The notes below the pieces were generated by a model. That model made no database searches, had not been told where the DNA came from, and worked only from the letters and a program-made list of their open reading frames with translations. Below are positions 17,428-25,887 of a DNA stretch of 64,000 bases, one piece after another; positions within the stretch are counted from its first letter, which is position 1, and every line of letters begins with the position of its first letter. This DNA is from Fictibacillus gelatini DSM 15865. GTDB lineage: Bacteria > Bacillota > Bacilli > Bacillales > Fictibacillaceae. Location: the NCBI RefSeq assembly GCF_000430745.1, contig NZ_AUMP01000003.1, forward strand, positions 219,503-283,502, written 5' to 3'. The position numbers and the translations under genes are program-made.

Positions 17428-17649
17428 GTGAAAGAGATGGACAATGACTTTTTTGTGATTAAAGCAAAAGAAAATGGTGTAAACGTCATTGGTTTAACAA
17501 GAGGAACAGAAACAAGATTTCATCATTCTGAAAAGCTGGATAAAGGTGAAGTGATGATCGCTCAATTTACCGATCATACCTCAGCTGTTAAAGTTAGAGG
17601 AAAAGCTGTCATCTATACTCGGCATGGTGTTGTCGATACAGAAGCTTAA
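17428..17649 (+). CDS. mtrB: Tryptophan RNA-binding attenuation protein TRAP
   Basis: The 73-residue protein has the TRAP core: [51 protein letters not shown] forms an 11-mer ring that binds tryptophan and wraps RNA carrying G/UAG repeats. A leader with eleven such repeats lies ahead of trpD at 23885-23943. GTG 17428 has GGAGTG upstream; ATG 17437 (with AGGGTGA) is also possible and would shorten the protein by three residues. It follows folE by 19 bases. Confidence 0.95.
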   Translation: MKEMDNDFFVIKAKENGVNVIGLTRGTETRFHHSEKLDKGEVMIAQFTDHTSAVKVRGKAVIYTRHGVVDTEA

Positions 17650-17675
17650 AAGCAGGATTCCTGCTTTTATTTTAT
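17648..17675 (+). terminator. Terminator after mtrB
   Basis: AAAAGCAGG and CCTGCTTTT form a 9-bp stem overlapping the stop codon, followed by ATTTTATT. Confidence 0.78.
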
Positions 17676-17705
17676 TGAAAAAAATTAGTTTATAAATGGT
17701 ATAAT
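17675..17705 (+). promoter_or_regulatory. Probable promoter of the hepS-hepT operon
   Basis: An extended -10, TGGTATAAT (TATAAT at 17700-17705), is preceded by TTGAAA at 17675-17680 with a long 19-base spacer; the extended element may compensate. Confidence 0.55.
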
Positions 17706-17745
17706 ACATATAGGTTTTTTGATAGTTAAATGTGGGGGAAAAGAC

Positions 17746-18447
17746 ATGAAATTCAACCATGAAGAAGTGAATAAATTAAACCAGCTCGTAATGGAGAAAT
17801 TGGAACATTCGTATTTAAAGGAATATGTCAACGTTCCCCTTATCAATAGCGACAAGGCTATCCTTGCATACTGGCTGCTCAGGGAAAAAGGTTTTCAAGA
17901 AGAGCTTCTCGGAGAGTATTATTGTTCGATTATGCTTGTACAGCTTGCCCTTGATACGCACGAAGAAATTTTGAATATATCGGGCGAAAATAAAAAAATG
18001 CGGCAACTTCTCGTTCTTGCGGGAGATTATTATAGCAGTCTCTACTATGATTTACTTGCAGAGATTGAAGACATCGCGTTTATCCGTGCTCTTGCCGAAG
18101 GAATTCGGAAAATCAATGAATATAAAATGAAAGTCCATCATGCCGAGGAACTTCTTCCGGACGAATGGCTGGCTGCTAAAAAAGGGATTGAAATTTCCTT
18201 ATTGATGGAAGTGGCAGAACATCTTGGGATGGGAAAATTCACCTCCTTTATCTCTCATTTTTTATTTATTTCCTGCGCTTCCGATTGGAAGGAACATGTA
18301 CGGGCCGGTAAATTAATTCAACAAGAGATCGATTCATCTATTAAGCGCCTTCAATCGATAGAAGTACCAGTGATGCTACAATCTGTAGTGCAAAATCGAA
18401 TGAATTCCTTACTTGGGAAAAAACATGCGCAGCTTGGAGAAGGGTAA
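17746..18447 (+). CDS. hepS: Heptaprenyl diphosphate synthase component I
   Basis: The 233-residue protein belongs to the HepS (GerCA) family, the non-catalytic subunit that pairs with HepT to make the C35 tail of menaquinone. It has no Asp-rich catalytic motif, as expected. GGGGGAA precedes ATG 17746. The order hepS-menG-...-hepT is the gerC arrangement, here interrupted by three extra genes between menG and hepT. Confidence 0.88.
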   Translation: MKFNHEEVNKLNQLVMEKLEHSYLKEYVNVPLINSDKAILAYWLLREKGFQEELLGEYYCSIMLVQLALDTHEEILNISGENKKMRQLLVLAGDYYSSLYYDLLAEIEDIAFIRALAEGIRKINEYKMKVHHAEELLPDEWLAAKKGIEISLLMEVAEHLGMGKFTSFISHFLFISCASDWKEHVRAGKLIQQEIDSSIKRLQSIEVPVMLQSVVQNRMNSLLGKKHAQLGEG

Positions 18448-18450
18448 AAA

Positions 18451-19158
18451 ATGACACAACCGAAAGAAGAACGTGTACATTCCGTATTTGAAAAAATATC
18501 AAAACAATATGATTTTATGAATAATATTATTAGCTTTAACCAGCATACAAGATGGCGCAAAGATACGATGCGGCGCATGAATGTGAAGGAAGGGGATAAA
18601 GCGCTTGACGTTTGCTGCGGTACCGGTGATTGGAGCATCGCGCTAAGCCAGGCAGTAGGGGAGACGGGGAAGGTTGTCGGCCTTGACTTTAGCCGCAATA
18701 TGCTTAAAGTTGGACAGGAAAAAATCGACAAACTGCAACTGAAAAATGTAGAGCTTCGTTACGGAAATGCCATGGAATTGCCGTTTGAAGACAATTCGTT
18801 TGATGTCGTTACGATCGGTTTTGGCCTGAGAAATGTGCCAGACTATTTCCAGGCAGTAAAAGAAATGCATCGGGTTGTAAAACCTGGAGGGAAAGTTGTT
18901 TGTCTTGAAACTTCGCAAATAACAACCCCTGTCATTAAACAATGTTTTAACTTTTATTTTTCGGTAGTGATGCCGTTCATCGGGAAATTGTTTGCAAGGA
19001 GCTATAACGAATATTCATGGCTGCAAGAATCCGCCGGGGAATTTCTTAACAGGGAAGAGTTGAAGGAATTATTTGAAAAAGCGGGCTTTGTATCCGTTGT
19101 GGTAAAGCCATATTCGTTCGGGGCGGCAGCCATGCATATGGGAATAAAACAAAAATAG
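18451..19158 (+). CDS. menG: Demethylmenaquinone methyltransferase
   Basis: The 235-residue SAM-dependent methyltransferase (MenG/MenH/UbiE) catalyses the last step of menaquinone synthesis. DVCCGTGDW is the SAM-binding motif I, followed by GLDFSRNML and RVVKPGGK. It starts 3 bases after hepS. The same reaction ends both the classical and futalosine routes, so the gene does not tell which is used; the next three genes do. Confidence 0.94.
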   Translation: MTQPKEERVHSVFEKISKQYDFMNNIISFNQHTRWRKDTMRRMNVKEGDKALDVCCGTGDWSIALSQAVGETGKVVGLDFSRNMLKVGQEKIDKLQLKNVELRYGNAMELPFEDNSFDVVTIGFGLRNVPDYFQAVKEMHRVVKPGGKVVCLETSQITTPVIKQCFNFYFSVVMPFIGKLFARSYNEYSWLQESAGEFLNREELKELFEKAGFVSVVVKPYSFGAAAMHMGIKQK

Positions 19159-19172
19159 AAAGAGAGATTTAT

Positions 19173-20054
19173 GTGGTTAAGAAACTGAAGATCATCCTTG
19201 AGATGATTAAATTTGAACATACGTTATTTGCTTTGCCTTTTGCTTATATAGGAGCAATACTTGGCAGCGTTGTGGAAGAGGGGACGTTCCCGACTCTATC
19301 GGAATGGGTATGGATTACGCTTGCGATGGTCGGGGCAAGAAATATCGCAATGTCTTTAAACCGGGTCATTGATGAAAAGATTGATCAAAAGAATCCGCGG
19401 ACTTCCATGCGCGCCATTCCGGCAAAGCTTATTAGTAAAACGGAAGTCTATATATTTATTGCGCTTTCATTTATTTTATTACTTGTAAGCTGTTATATGC
19501 TCAATTGGCTTTGTGTTCAATTATTGCCGATTGCAGCTCTTTTTCTTATTATTTATTCGTTTACAAAACGGTTTACATTTTTGTGTCATATCGTGCTCGG
19601 AATTACAGACGGAATTGCACCGCTCGGAGGATGGGTTGGAGCAACAGGTACTTTATCGTGGCCAGCTTTTATCCTTTTTATCGGAGTGACATTTTGGATT
19701 GCCGGATTTGATGTCATTTATGCGACGCAAGATGCAGAATTTGACAAAAAAAGAGGCTTATATTCAATCCCTTCCTATTTCGGAATCCCGCGGGCGCTAA
19801 TGATTTCAAGATGTTTTCATGTCATTACGTTTATAGCCTACTTGTCATTAGGATGGATAACACCTGAGTTAGGCTGGATTTATTTTATTGGCGTTATTGT
19901 TTCGGGCGGGCTCATGATTTATGAACATTCCATCATTTCACCAAACAATTTATCAAAAGTCAATGTCGCATTCTTTAATATGAATGGAATTTTGAGTGTC
20001 GCTATGTTCATCTTTTCACTAGGAGATTTATTGCTATGGAAATTTTCACAGTAG
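19173..20054 (+). CDS. UbiA-family prenyltransferase (MqnP-like)
   Basis: The 293-residue membrane protein has about eight hydrophobic segments and the two Asp-rich motifs of UbiA enzymes: NRVIDEKIDQKNPRT and DVIYATQDAEFDKKRG. It would attach a polyprenyl chain to an aromatic acid. Next to a UbiX-like and an MqnA-like gene, it is most likely MqnP of the futalosine pathway rather than a ubiquinone enzyme. The start is GTG 19173; a nearby ATG at 19171 is out of frame. It overlaps the ubiX-like gene by 19 bases. Confidence 0.85.
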   Translation: MVKKLKIILEMIKFEHTLFALPFAYIGAILGSVVEEGTFPTLSEWVWITLAMVGARNIAMSLNRVIDEKIDQKNPRTSMRAIPAKLISKTEVYIFIALSFILLLVSCYMLNWLCVQLLPIAALFLIIYSFTKRFTFLCHIVLGITDGIAPLGGWVGATGTLSWPAFILFIGVTFWIAGFDVIYATQDAEFDKKRGLYSIPSYFGIPRALMISRCFHVITFIAYLSLGWITPELGWIYFIGVIVSGGLMIYEHSIISPNNLSKVNVAFFNMNGILSVAMFIFSLGDLLLWKFSQ

Positions 20055-20623
20055 GAATTACGGGTGCAAGCGGGGCGATTTATGGAGTCCGTCTCGTTCA
20101 GGAATTGCTAAAAGCCGGTTGCCGTATCCATTTAATTGTGACAGAAGCAGGATGGCAAGTATTTCGGGAGGAGCTCGGTTGGAATACCGAAGACCGCACA
20201 ACGATTATTAATACTCATTTTCAATCGGAAAATGGCGAACTCCATTATCATACGCTGAGAGATTTTAATGCGCCCATCGCTTCAGGATCCTACCAGAATA
20301 AAGGGATGGTCATCATGCCGTGTTCAATGGGAACGTTATCGGGAATTGCAAATGGTGCTTCCGGTAATTTATTGGAACGCACGGCTGACGTTATGTTAAA
20401 AGAAGGACGTAAATTACTGCTTGTTCCGAGAGAAACCCCGCTTAACCGAATTCACCTTGAAAATATGTTGAAAGTGACGGATGCGGGCGGCAAGATCGTA
20501 CCTGCCATGCCTGGTTTTTATCATTTACCGAAAACACTTGATGATATCGTTAATTTTCTTGTAGGAAAAGTAATGGATACCCTCGGTGTACACCATGATC
20601 TATTTACAAGGTGGGGAGACTAA
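20036..20623 (+). CDS. UbiX-family flavin prenyltransferase
   Basis: The 195-residue protein has the UbiX/Pad1 pattern: N-terminal GITGASGAIYGVRL, MPCSMGTLSGIANGASGNLLERTADV in the middle and VPRETPLNRIHLENM. UbiX makes prenylated FMN, the cofactor of UbiD-type decarboxylases. In the futalosine route a UbiD/UbiX pair acts on the prenylated intermediate. No ubiD-like gene is in this window. AGGAGA precedes ATG 20036, within the end of the upstream gene. Confidence 0.9.
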   Translation: MEIFTVGITGASGAIYGVRLVQELLKAGCRIHLIVTEAGWQVFREELGWNTEDRTTIINTHFQSENGELHYHTLRDFNAPIASGSYQNKGMVIMPCSMGTLSGIANGASGNLLERTADVMLKEGRKLLLVPRETPLNRIHLENMLKVTDAGGKIVPAMPGFYHLPKTLDDIVNFLVGKVMDTLGVHHDLFTRWGD

Positions 20624-21474
20624 TGGGATTAAGGATCGGCGAAATAAGCTATACTAACATACTTCCGCTTTTTTTTTACCTGAATCGCGAGCGCCTGGCT
20701 GCGAATAATGTGTCATTTGTTCCACAAATTCCGACAGAGCTTAATCGGAAAATGGAACAGGGGTTAATCGATTTAGGAGGGATATCTTCCTTTTCATACG
20801 GAGAAAATAGTGACCGTTATTCACTCTTGCCGAACTTATCCGTGTCTTCTTTCGGAAGAGTACGTTCTATCTTTTTATTTTCAAAAAAACCGATTGACAT
20901 GCTCGCCGGCGATACGATCGCTTTAACATCGAGTTCTGCAACTTCCGTAAATTTATTGAAGATTATATTGGCTGACTTTTATAAAATTGATGTAGACTAC
21001 CATATGATGAAGCCGAACTATGGATGGATGATGGAAAACTATAATGCATGCTTACTTATTGGTGATGATGCAATTAAAGCAGCTTGGAATGAAAAGAAAA
21101 GTTCGGTTTACACGTACGATCTTGGAGCTGAATGGTATAAATTCACAGGCCTTCCGATGACGTTTGCGGTTATGGCGGTTCGAAATGAAGTGATCGAAAG
21201 GCAAAAAGCGCTGCTTCTTGAGCTGCTTTCTGAAATGCAAGAAAGCAAAGAACTGAACCGGCAAAATCAATATTCAGAAATGATCCCCCTTATTATTCAA
21301 CAGCATGGAGGCGACTTTCATTATTGGTCCAGCTATTTTAAAGGATTAAATTATGATTTTAATGAAGAACATCGAAAGGGATTGCAATATTATTACGAGC
21401 TTGCTCAAAAAAGCAAGCTGCTGAACAAGAAGCCCCAAATTAAATTTATCGATTACTCCTTACAAGGTATTTAG
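20623..21474 (+). CDS. mqnA: Chorismate dehydratase-like, menaquinone synthesis (MqnA)
   Basis: The 283-residue protein has the MqnA/MqnD fold: N-terminal GLRIGEISYTNILPLF, SVSSFGRVRSI, TSSSATSVNLLKI and LLIGDDA. MqnA dehydrates chorismate to 3-enolpyruvylbenzoate, the first step of futalosine-dependent menaquinone synthesis. The start and SVSSFGRVRS favour MqnA over MqnD. ATG 20623 overlaps the TAA of the upstream gene by one base, with GGGGAG as its ribosome binding site. Confidence 0.86.
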   Translation: MGLRIGEISYTNILPLFFYLNRERLAANNVSFVPQIPTELNRKMEQGLIDLGGISSFSYGENSDRYSLLPNLSVSSFGRVRSIFLFSKKPIDMLAGDTIALTSSSATSVNLLKIILADFYKIDVDYHMMKPNYGWMMENYNACLLIGDDAIKAAWNEKKSSVYTYDLGAEWYKFTGLPMTFAVMAVRNEVIERQKALLLELLSEMQESKELNRQNQYSEMIPLIIQQHGGDFHYWSSYFKGLNYDFNEEHRKGLQYYYELAQKSKLLNKKPQIKFIDYSLQGI

Positions 21475-21482
21475 GTGAAAAA

Positions 21483-22451
21483 ATGATGAAACTAACGGAC
21501 TTATATCGACATATTAAAAAAGATCTCCAATTGATTGAAAATGAACTTGAGTTAAGCGTAAGCGCCGAACATCCTATTTTAGAAGATGCAGGCCGGCAGC
21601 TGTTGAAAGCAGGCGGGAAACGGATTCGCCCTGTTTTTGTGCTATTATCCGCACATTTTGGCGATTATAATATTGAAATCGTCAAACGTGTTGCTGTTGC
21701 ACTCGAGTTAATACATATGGCTTCTCTTGTCCATGATGATGTAATCGATGATGCTGATTTACGACGAGGAGAGAAAACGGTTAAATCAATGTACGATAAT
21801 AAAGTGGCCATGTATACCGGTGATTTTATGTTTGCCAGGGCACTTGAACAAATTACACATATTCAAATTCCAAGGGCTCATCAAATTTTAGCCCATTGTT
21901 TTAAAGAAATGTGCATTGGTGAAATTCAACAAATTAAAGAACAGTACGATTTAAATCAACATTTCAGGCATTATTTGCGTAGAATTAAACGTAAAACAGC
22001 TTTGCTTATAGCCATGAGCTGCCAACTTGGTGCGATTTCAACAAATGCGCCTCTCAATTATCAGCGAGAATTGTTCAATTTCGGTTATTCAGTAGGTATG
22101 GCTTATCAAATCACCGACGATATTTTGGATTTTACAGGAACTGAAAAGCAACTTGGAAAACCGGCTGGAGGGGACTTAAAGCAAGGAAATATTACGCTGC
22201 CGGTTTTGCATACGATGAAAAACCGTCCAGAAATTGTCGATGAAATCAAACAATACTATAAAACGTTTGATGATCGTACGTTGCAGCGCCTCATTCAAGA
22301 AATTAAGGAAAACGGTTCGGTTGAATATGCTTCGAACATCGCAAATGTGTATCTTGACAGGGCTTTTCTTGCGGTGAATAAGCTTCCTGGCGGACAGGCA
22401 AAAACTAGTTTAATCAAAATTGCGAAATATATTGGAAAACGTAAATTTTAA
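21483..22451 (+). CDS. hepT: Heptaprenyl diphosphate synthase component II
   Basis: The 322-residue catalytic subunit of heptaprenyl diphosphate synthase has both Asp-rich motifs, DDVIDD (first) and DDILD (second), plus GGKRIRP and the GKPAGGDL block. With HepS it extends farnesyl diphosphate to C35. It ends KYIGKRKF like its B. subtilis counterpart. AGGTGA lies upstream of ATG 21483. It is shorter at the N-terminus than the B. subtilis entry as I recall it. Confidence 0.94.
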   Translation: MMKLTDLYRHIKKDLQLIENELELSVSAEHPILEDAGRQLLKAGGKRIRPVFVLLSAHFGDYNIEIVKRVAVALELIHMASLVHDDVIDDADLRRGEKTVKSMYDNKVAMYTGDFMFARALEQITHIQIPRAHQILAHCFKEMCIGEIQQIKEQYDLNQHFRHYLRRIKRKTALLIAMSCQLGAISTNAPLNYQRELFNFGYSVGMAYQITDDILDFTGTEKQLGKPAGGDLKQGNITLPVLHTMKNRPEIVDEIKQYYKTFDDRTLQRLIQEIKENGSVEYASNIANVYLDRAFLAVNKLPGGQAKTSLIKIAKYIGKRKF

Positions 22452-22549
22452 CACATTGCGCATTGATGCAATTTTTGATAGTATTTTTTGTGGATTACAA
22501 TCTTTCATAAGATCCAACGAAAAGTACATAAAGAAGGAGAGACTAACAG

Positions 22550-22993
22550 ATGGAAAAAACATTTTTAATGGTAAAACCAGACGGCGTGCAACGCAATTTA
22601 ATTGGTGAAATCGTTTCCAGATTTGAGAAAAAAGGATTTCAACTTGTTGGCGCTAAATTAATGAGCATTTCCCGTGAATTGGCTGAACAGCATTACGGTG
22701 AACATAAGGAACGTCCGTTTTTCGGAGAGCTTGTTGATTTTATCACATCCGGTCCGGTTTTTGCGATGGTTTGGCAAGGAGAAGGAGTGATTGCTACGGC
22801 CCGCAATATGATGGGTAAAACCAATCCGGCAGAAGCGGCACCTGGAACGATTCGTGGAGATTTTGCGGTACGTGTAAGCAACAATGTGATTCATGGATCA
22901 GATTCTCCGGAAAGTGCGAAGAGAGAAATCGCTCTCTTTTTCAAAGAAGAAGAATTAGTTGACTATGAAAAAACGATTTCAGCCTGGGCTTAA
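22550..22993 (+). CDS. ndk: Nucleoside diphosphate kinase
   Basis: The 147-residue enzyme transfers phosphate from ATP to other NDPs through a phosphohistidine in [25 protein letters not shown] at the N-terminus and the [15 protein letters not shown] loop are typical. GGAGAG precedes ATG 22550. It follows hepT and is closed by a terminator. Confidence 0.97.
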   Translation: MEKTFLMVKPDGVQRNLIGEIVSRFEKKGFQLVGAKLMSISRELAEQHYGEHKERPFFGELVDFITSGPVFAMVWQGEGVIATARNMMGKTNPAEAAPGTIRGDFAVRVSNNVIHGSDSPESAKREIALFFKEEELVDYEKTISAWA

Positions 22994-23004
22994 ACTGTCC
23001 ATTT

Positions 23005-23037
23005 AACCGGAGTGGAGTTTTCACTCCGGTTTTTTTA
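23005..23037 (+). terminator. Rho-independent terminator after ndk
   Basis: AACCGGAGTG and CACTCCGGTT form a 10-bp stem with a 7-nt loop and a T tract. Confidence 0.9.
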
Positions 23038-23050
23038 TGGGGGATGAATA

Positions 23051-23842
23051 ATGGAAGTAGATCGAGATTATGCAACATTTATAGAGAAAATAAAAAAGAA
23101 AACGGGAATTGACTTATCCCTTTATAAAGAAGCGCAAATGAAACGGAGGCTGACTTCATTTAGGGATAAAAAAAATTACAAAAACTTTACGGCATTTTTC
23201 GATGCGCTTACGAAAGACGAATCACTGCTTGAAGAATTCTTTGATCGAGTAACGATAAATGTATCGGAATTTTACAGAAATCCAAAGCGTTGGGAAGTGC
23301 TGGAACAAAAGATCTTGCCCCAATTAGCAAAAGGGAGGTCAAGGCTGAAAATTTGGAGTGCGGCCTGTTCAACAGGAGAAGAACCGTATACGATTTCCAT
23401 CATCCTTTCACGTTCTCTGAAACAGCAGTCTTTTTCCATACTTGCAACAGATCTTGATGACCAGGCTTTAAAACAGGCGGAGAAAGGCTTTTATTTCGAA
23501 CGATCGCTGTCTGACGTCCCAAAAGAAATTTTACGATCCTATTTTATGAAAAATGAGATGGGCTATGTTATTCGAGACGATGTGAAAAAACCGATCCAGT
23601 TTAAAAAACATAATTTGTTGGCCGATTCGTTCGACGGTAATTATGACCTCATCATTTGTAGAAATGTGATGATTTATTTTACAGAGGAAGCGAAGAATGA
23701 GCTGTATCAAAAATTTAGTAGAGCGCTGCGTCCAGGAGGGTTTTTATTTGTCGGAAGCACCGAGCAAATCTTCAATCCTTCCACATATGGACTGGAAGCG
23801 GCAGAGCCCTTTTTTTATAAAAAAAATCAATTTTTGAATTGA
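23051..23842 (+). CDS. cheR: Chemotaxis protein methyltransferase CheR
   Basis: The 263-residue enzyme methylates glutamates on chemoreceptors using SAM. The N-terminal helical domain has LYKEAQMKRRL and TINVSEFYRN; IWSAACSTGEEPYT is the SAM-binding motif, and DLIICRNVMIYF and LFVGSTEQIFNP follow. It implies a motile, chemotactic organism. GGGGGATG precedes ATG 23051. The -35 of the trp promoter overlaps its stop codon. Confidence 0.95.
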   Translation: MEVDRDYATFIEKIKKKTGIDLSLYKEAQMKRRLTSFRDKKNYKNFTAFFDALTKDESLLEEFFDRVTINVSEFYRNPKRWEVLEQKILPQLAKGRSRLKIWSAACSTGEEPYTISIILSRSLKQQSFSILATDLDDQALKQAEKGFYFERSLSDVPKEILRSYFMKNEMGYVIRDDVKKPIQFKKHNLLADSFDGNYDLIICRNVMIYFTEEAKNELYQKFSRALRPGGFLFVGSTEQIFNPSTYGLEAAEPFFYKKNQFLN

Positions 23843-23867
23843 CAAACGATTCAATCTGTACTATCTT
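23839..23867 (+). promoter_or_regulatory. trp operon promoter
   Basis: A perfect TTGACA (23839-23844) is followed after 17 bases by TATCTT (23862-23867). It directs transcription into the TRAP-binding leader. Confidence 0.65.
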
Positions 23868-23884
23868 TCTTATAAGGATAGCCT

Positions 23885-23943
23885 GAGAGAGTTTAGAGAT
23901 TAGTTTAGATGAGAATGAAGAGTGGAGCATAGACGAGGATTAG
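23885..23943 (+). promoter_or_regulatory. TRAP-binding site: eleven GAG/TAG repeats
   Basis: I count eleven repeats: GAG at 23885, 23889, 23911, 23920, 23925 and 23935, and TAG at 23894, 23901, 23906, 23930 and 23941. Spacers are mostly 2-3 bases with a few longer. Eleven matches the subunit number of the TRAP ring and the number in the B. subtilis trp leader. With tryptophan, TRAP should bind here and favour the downstream terminator. Confidence 0.9.
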
Positions 23944-23956
23944 AGCTACATAGTAT

Positions 23957-23984
23957 CCGTGCGTCTTTGGCGTACGGTTTTTTT
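23957..23984 (+). terminator. trp leader attenuator terminator
   Basis: CCGTGCG and CGTACGG form a 7-bp stem with one G-T pair around TCTTTGG, followed by seven T residues. It lies 13 bases after the last TRAP repeat, as expected for TRAP attenuation. Confidence 0.85.
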
Positions 23985-24010
23985 AATTTCCTCATTACCT
24001 TCTCCATTCA

Positions 24011-24030
24011 TTCTCCTTAGCGGAGGTGAA
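24011..24030 (+). promoter_or_regulatory. Possible Shine-Dalgarno hairpin in the trp leader
   Basis: CTCC (24013-24016) can pair with GGAG (24022-24025) of the GGAGGTGAA site that precedes ATG 24038. In B. subtilis TRAP binding also promotes a hairpin that hides the trpE ribosome binding site; this short pairing may be its counterpart, though it is weak as drawn. Confidence 0.4.
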
Positions 24031-24037
24031 TTGGCCC

Positions 24038-24130
24038 ATGATAAAAAGACCCTCTTCCTTTCTGAATTCCGGTTAGACTCCCCTTTCTTTAGATGAAAAA
24101 TACAAAAGAAAGGTGGATGTTTATGTTTAG
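24038..24130 (+). pseudogene. Possible trpE remnant (start and end joined, one internal stop)
   Basis: GGAGGTGAA is followed by ATG 24038 and a frame reading MIKRPSSFLNSG, then a TAG (24074-24076), then in the same frame TPLSLDEKYKRKVDVYV and a TAG at 24128-24130 that overlaps the trpD ATG at 24123. trpE normally occupies this place and overlaps trpD. The arrangement suggests a large internal deletion of trpE that kept its start and end. Homology of these few residues to TrpE is not shown; it could be a leader peptide or chance. Confidence 0.4.
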
Positions 24131-25148
24131 AGAAATGTTGCAAAAAGGGGTAGCAGGTGAGACGTTTTCCAGGGAAGAAGCGTATTCCATGATGAGTTTA
24201 ATACTGGACGGTCATGTTACAGAGGCGGAGTTGTCCAGCTTACTAACCGTTCTTCGTTTTCGCGGGGAAACGGTTGATGAACTAACGGGATTTGCGGAAT
24301 GCGTACGAGAGAGGGCAACCAAAATCACGCATCGCCAAACCCGGGTCATTGATACGTGTGGAACAGGCGGAGATGGCTCATCAACCTTTAATATATCGAC
24401 AGTCTCTGCCATCATTTTGTCTTCCTTAGGTATTAAAGTTGCAAAACACGGAAATTCTGCTGTGACGTCGAAAAGTGGAAGTGCAGATGTCCTCCGCGAA
24501 CTTCGTATATCTGTTCCAGAAACTCCAGATGAAGCTTCCCGTCAACTTGAACAGCATTCATTGTGCTTTTTATTTGCGCCTATTTTTCACCCATCATTAA
24601 AATTTGCCGGTCCGACGAGAAAAAAACTTTCATTTCGCACGGCGTTTAATTTACTTGGCCCATTGTGCAACCCGGCTTTCCCAACCCATCAGCTAATCGG
24701 GGCATTTAACGAGAGGGCGGCAAAAACGATTTCTGAGGCCGCTTTAAATCTTGGATTAAATAAGGTTGTCGTTGTAAGCGGCCTTGATGGTCTGGATGAA
24801 TGTTCTATTTCTGCTCCAACTCGCTTTTATGAAGTGAATGATGGAAGGGTGCGGACATATACCCTTACTCCAGAAGACGTCGGCTTGACAGTAGGTAAAT
24901 TGGAAGACATAACGGTTTCGTCCATATCGGAAAGCGCGAAGGTCATTTTATCCGTGCTCGCCGGGAACGGGGCGGAGGTTGCAAACAATATCGTCGCGTA
25001 TAATGCGGGGGTCGCTCTTTATGCGTCCGATTATGTTTCAACTATTCAAGAAGGTGTAAAAATGGTGAAGGAAATCCTTCGATCAGGAACTGCTTTTGGG
25101 CATTATGAATCGATAAGAGGTGAACAATATGCTGCAACAAATTCTTGA
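24123..25148 (+). CDS. trpD: Anthranilate phosphoribosyltransferase
   Basis: The 341-residue enzyme joins anthranilate to PRPP. DTCGTGGDGSSTFNIST is the PRPP-binding glycine-rich loop, with KHGNSAVTSKSGSADVL and FRTAFNLLGPLCNP following. ATG 24123 has AAAGGTGG 7 bases upstream; an earlier ATG at 24093 lacks one. The operon has no trpE, so anthranilate must come from elsewhere. Its end overlaps trpC by 20 bases. Confidence 0.95.
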   Translation: MFREMLQKGVAGETFSREEAYSMMSLILDGHVTEAELSSLLTVLRFRGETVDELTGFAECVRERATKITHRQTRVIDTCGTGGDGSSTFNISTVSAIILSSLGIKVAKHGNSAVTSKSGSADVLRELRISVPETPDEASRQLEQHSLCFLFAPIFHPSLKFAGPTRKKLSFRTAFNLLGPLCNPAFPTHQLIGAFNERAAKTISEAALNLGLNKVVVVSGLDGLDECSISAPTRFYEVNDGRVRTYTLTPEDVGLTVGKLEDITVSSISESAKVILSVLAGNGAEVANNIVAYNAGVALYASDYVSTIQEGVKMVKEILRSGTAFGHYESIRGEQYAATNS

Positions 25149-25887
25149 ACAGAAAAAACGAGAAATTGACGAACTTCCACGTCAGTTCAAGCGCGTGCCA
25201 GGAAAAAAACGATCCCTTATTCAAGCTATTCAAAACGGGAATAGAAAACCCGCCTTAATCGCAGAAGTGAAAAAAGCGTCACCCTCTAAAGGTATCATAA
25301 AAGAAAACTTCGTGCCTGTTGATATTGCAGTCAGCTATGAAAAGGCGGGCGCGGATGCAATATCGGTGTTAACAGACGAACGCTTTTTTCAAGGGTCCAA
25401 TCATTATTTGACAGAAATCAAAAAGGCAGTGGCTTTGCCGATATTGCGTAAAGATTTTATTATTGATGAACGTCAGGTGGAGGAATCAAGCAGCATCGGA
25501 GCCGACGCGATTCTGCTTATCGCCGCAGCTCTTTCGCCCAAAAAACTTCACGCTTTATATAAAATGGCACAGGAGCTTGGATTGGAATGTTTAGTTGAAA
25601 TCCATTCCGCAAAAGAACTGTACGATTGTTTGCATGAATTTACGCCAAAATTGATTGGCATCAATAACCGGGATTTAACGACATTTCAAACATCGATTAA
25701 GACCACTGAAACGATTATACAACATGTCCCTGAAGGCTGTCTCTGCATTAGTGAAAGCGGCATTCATAAGCCCGAAGATATTCAATTTATCAGTGATTGT
25801 AGAGCACATGGCATTCTAGTCGGAGAGGCATTAATGAGGGCACGTTCACCACAAGAAGGGATAAAAGCGCTATATGGAGAAAATTAG
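25129..25887 (+). CDS. trpC: Indole-3-glycerol phosphate synthase
   Basis: The 252-residue TIM-barrel enzyme closes the indole ring. LIAEVKKASPSKG (catalytic lysine region), ILRKDFIID and CISESGI are the signature blocks. ATG 25129 has GAGGTGA 5 bases upstream; the GTG at 25120 lies within that site. It overlaps trpD upstream and trpF downstream, so translation is coupled. Confidence 0.96.
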   Translation: MLQQILEQKKREIDELPRQFKRVPGKKRSLIQAIQNGNRKPALIAEVKKASPSKGIIKENFVPVDIAVSYEKAGADAISVLTDERFFQGSNHYLTEIKKAVALPILRKDFIIDERQVEESSSIGADAILLIAAALSPKKLHALYKMAQELGLECLVEIHSAKELYDCLHEFTPKLIGINNRDLTTFQTSIKTTETIIQHVPEGCLCISESGIHKPEDIQFISDCRAHGILVGEALMRARSPQEGIKALYGEN

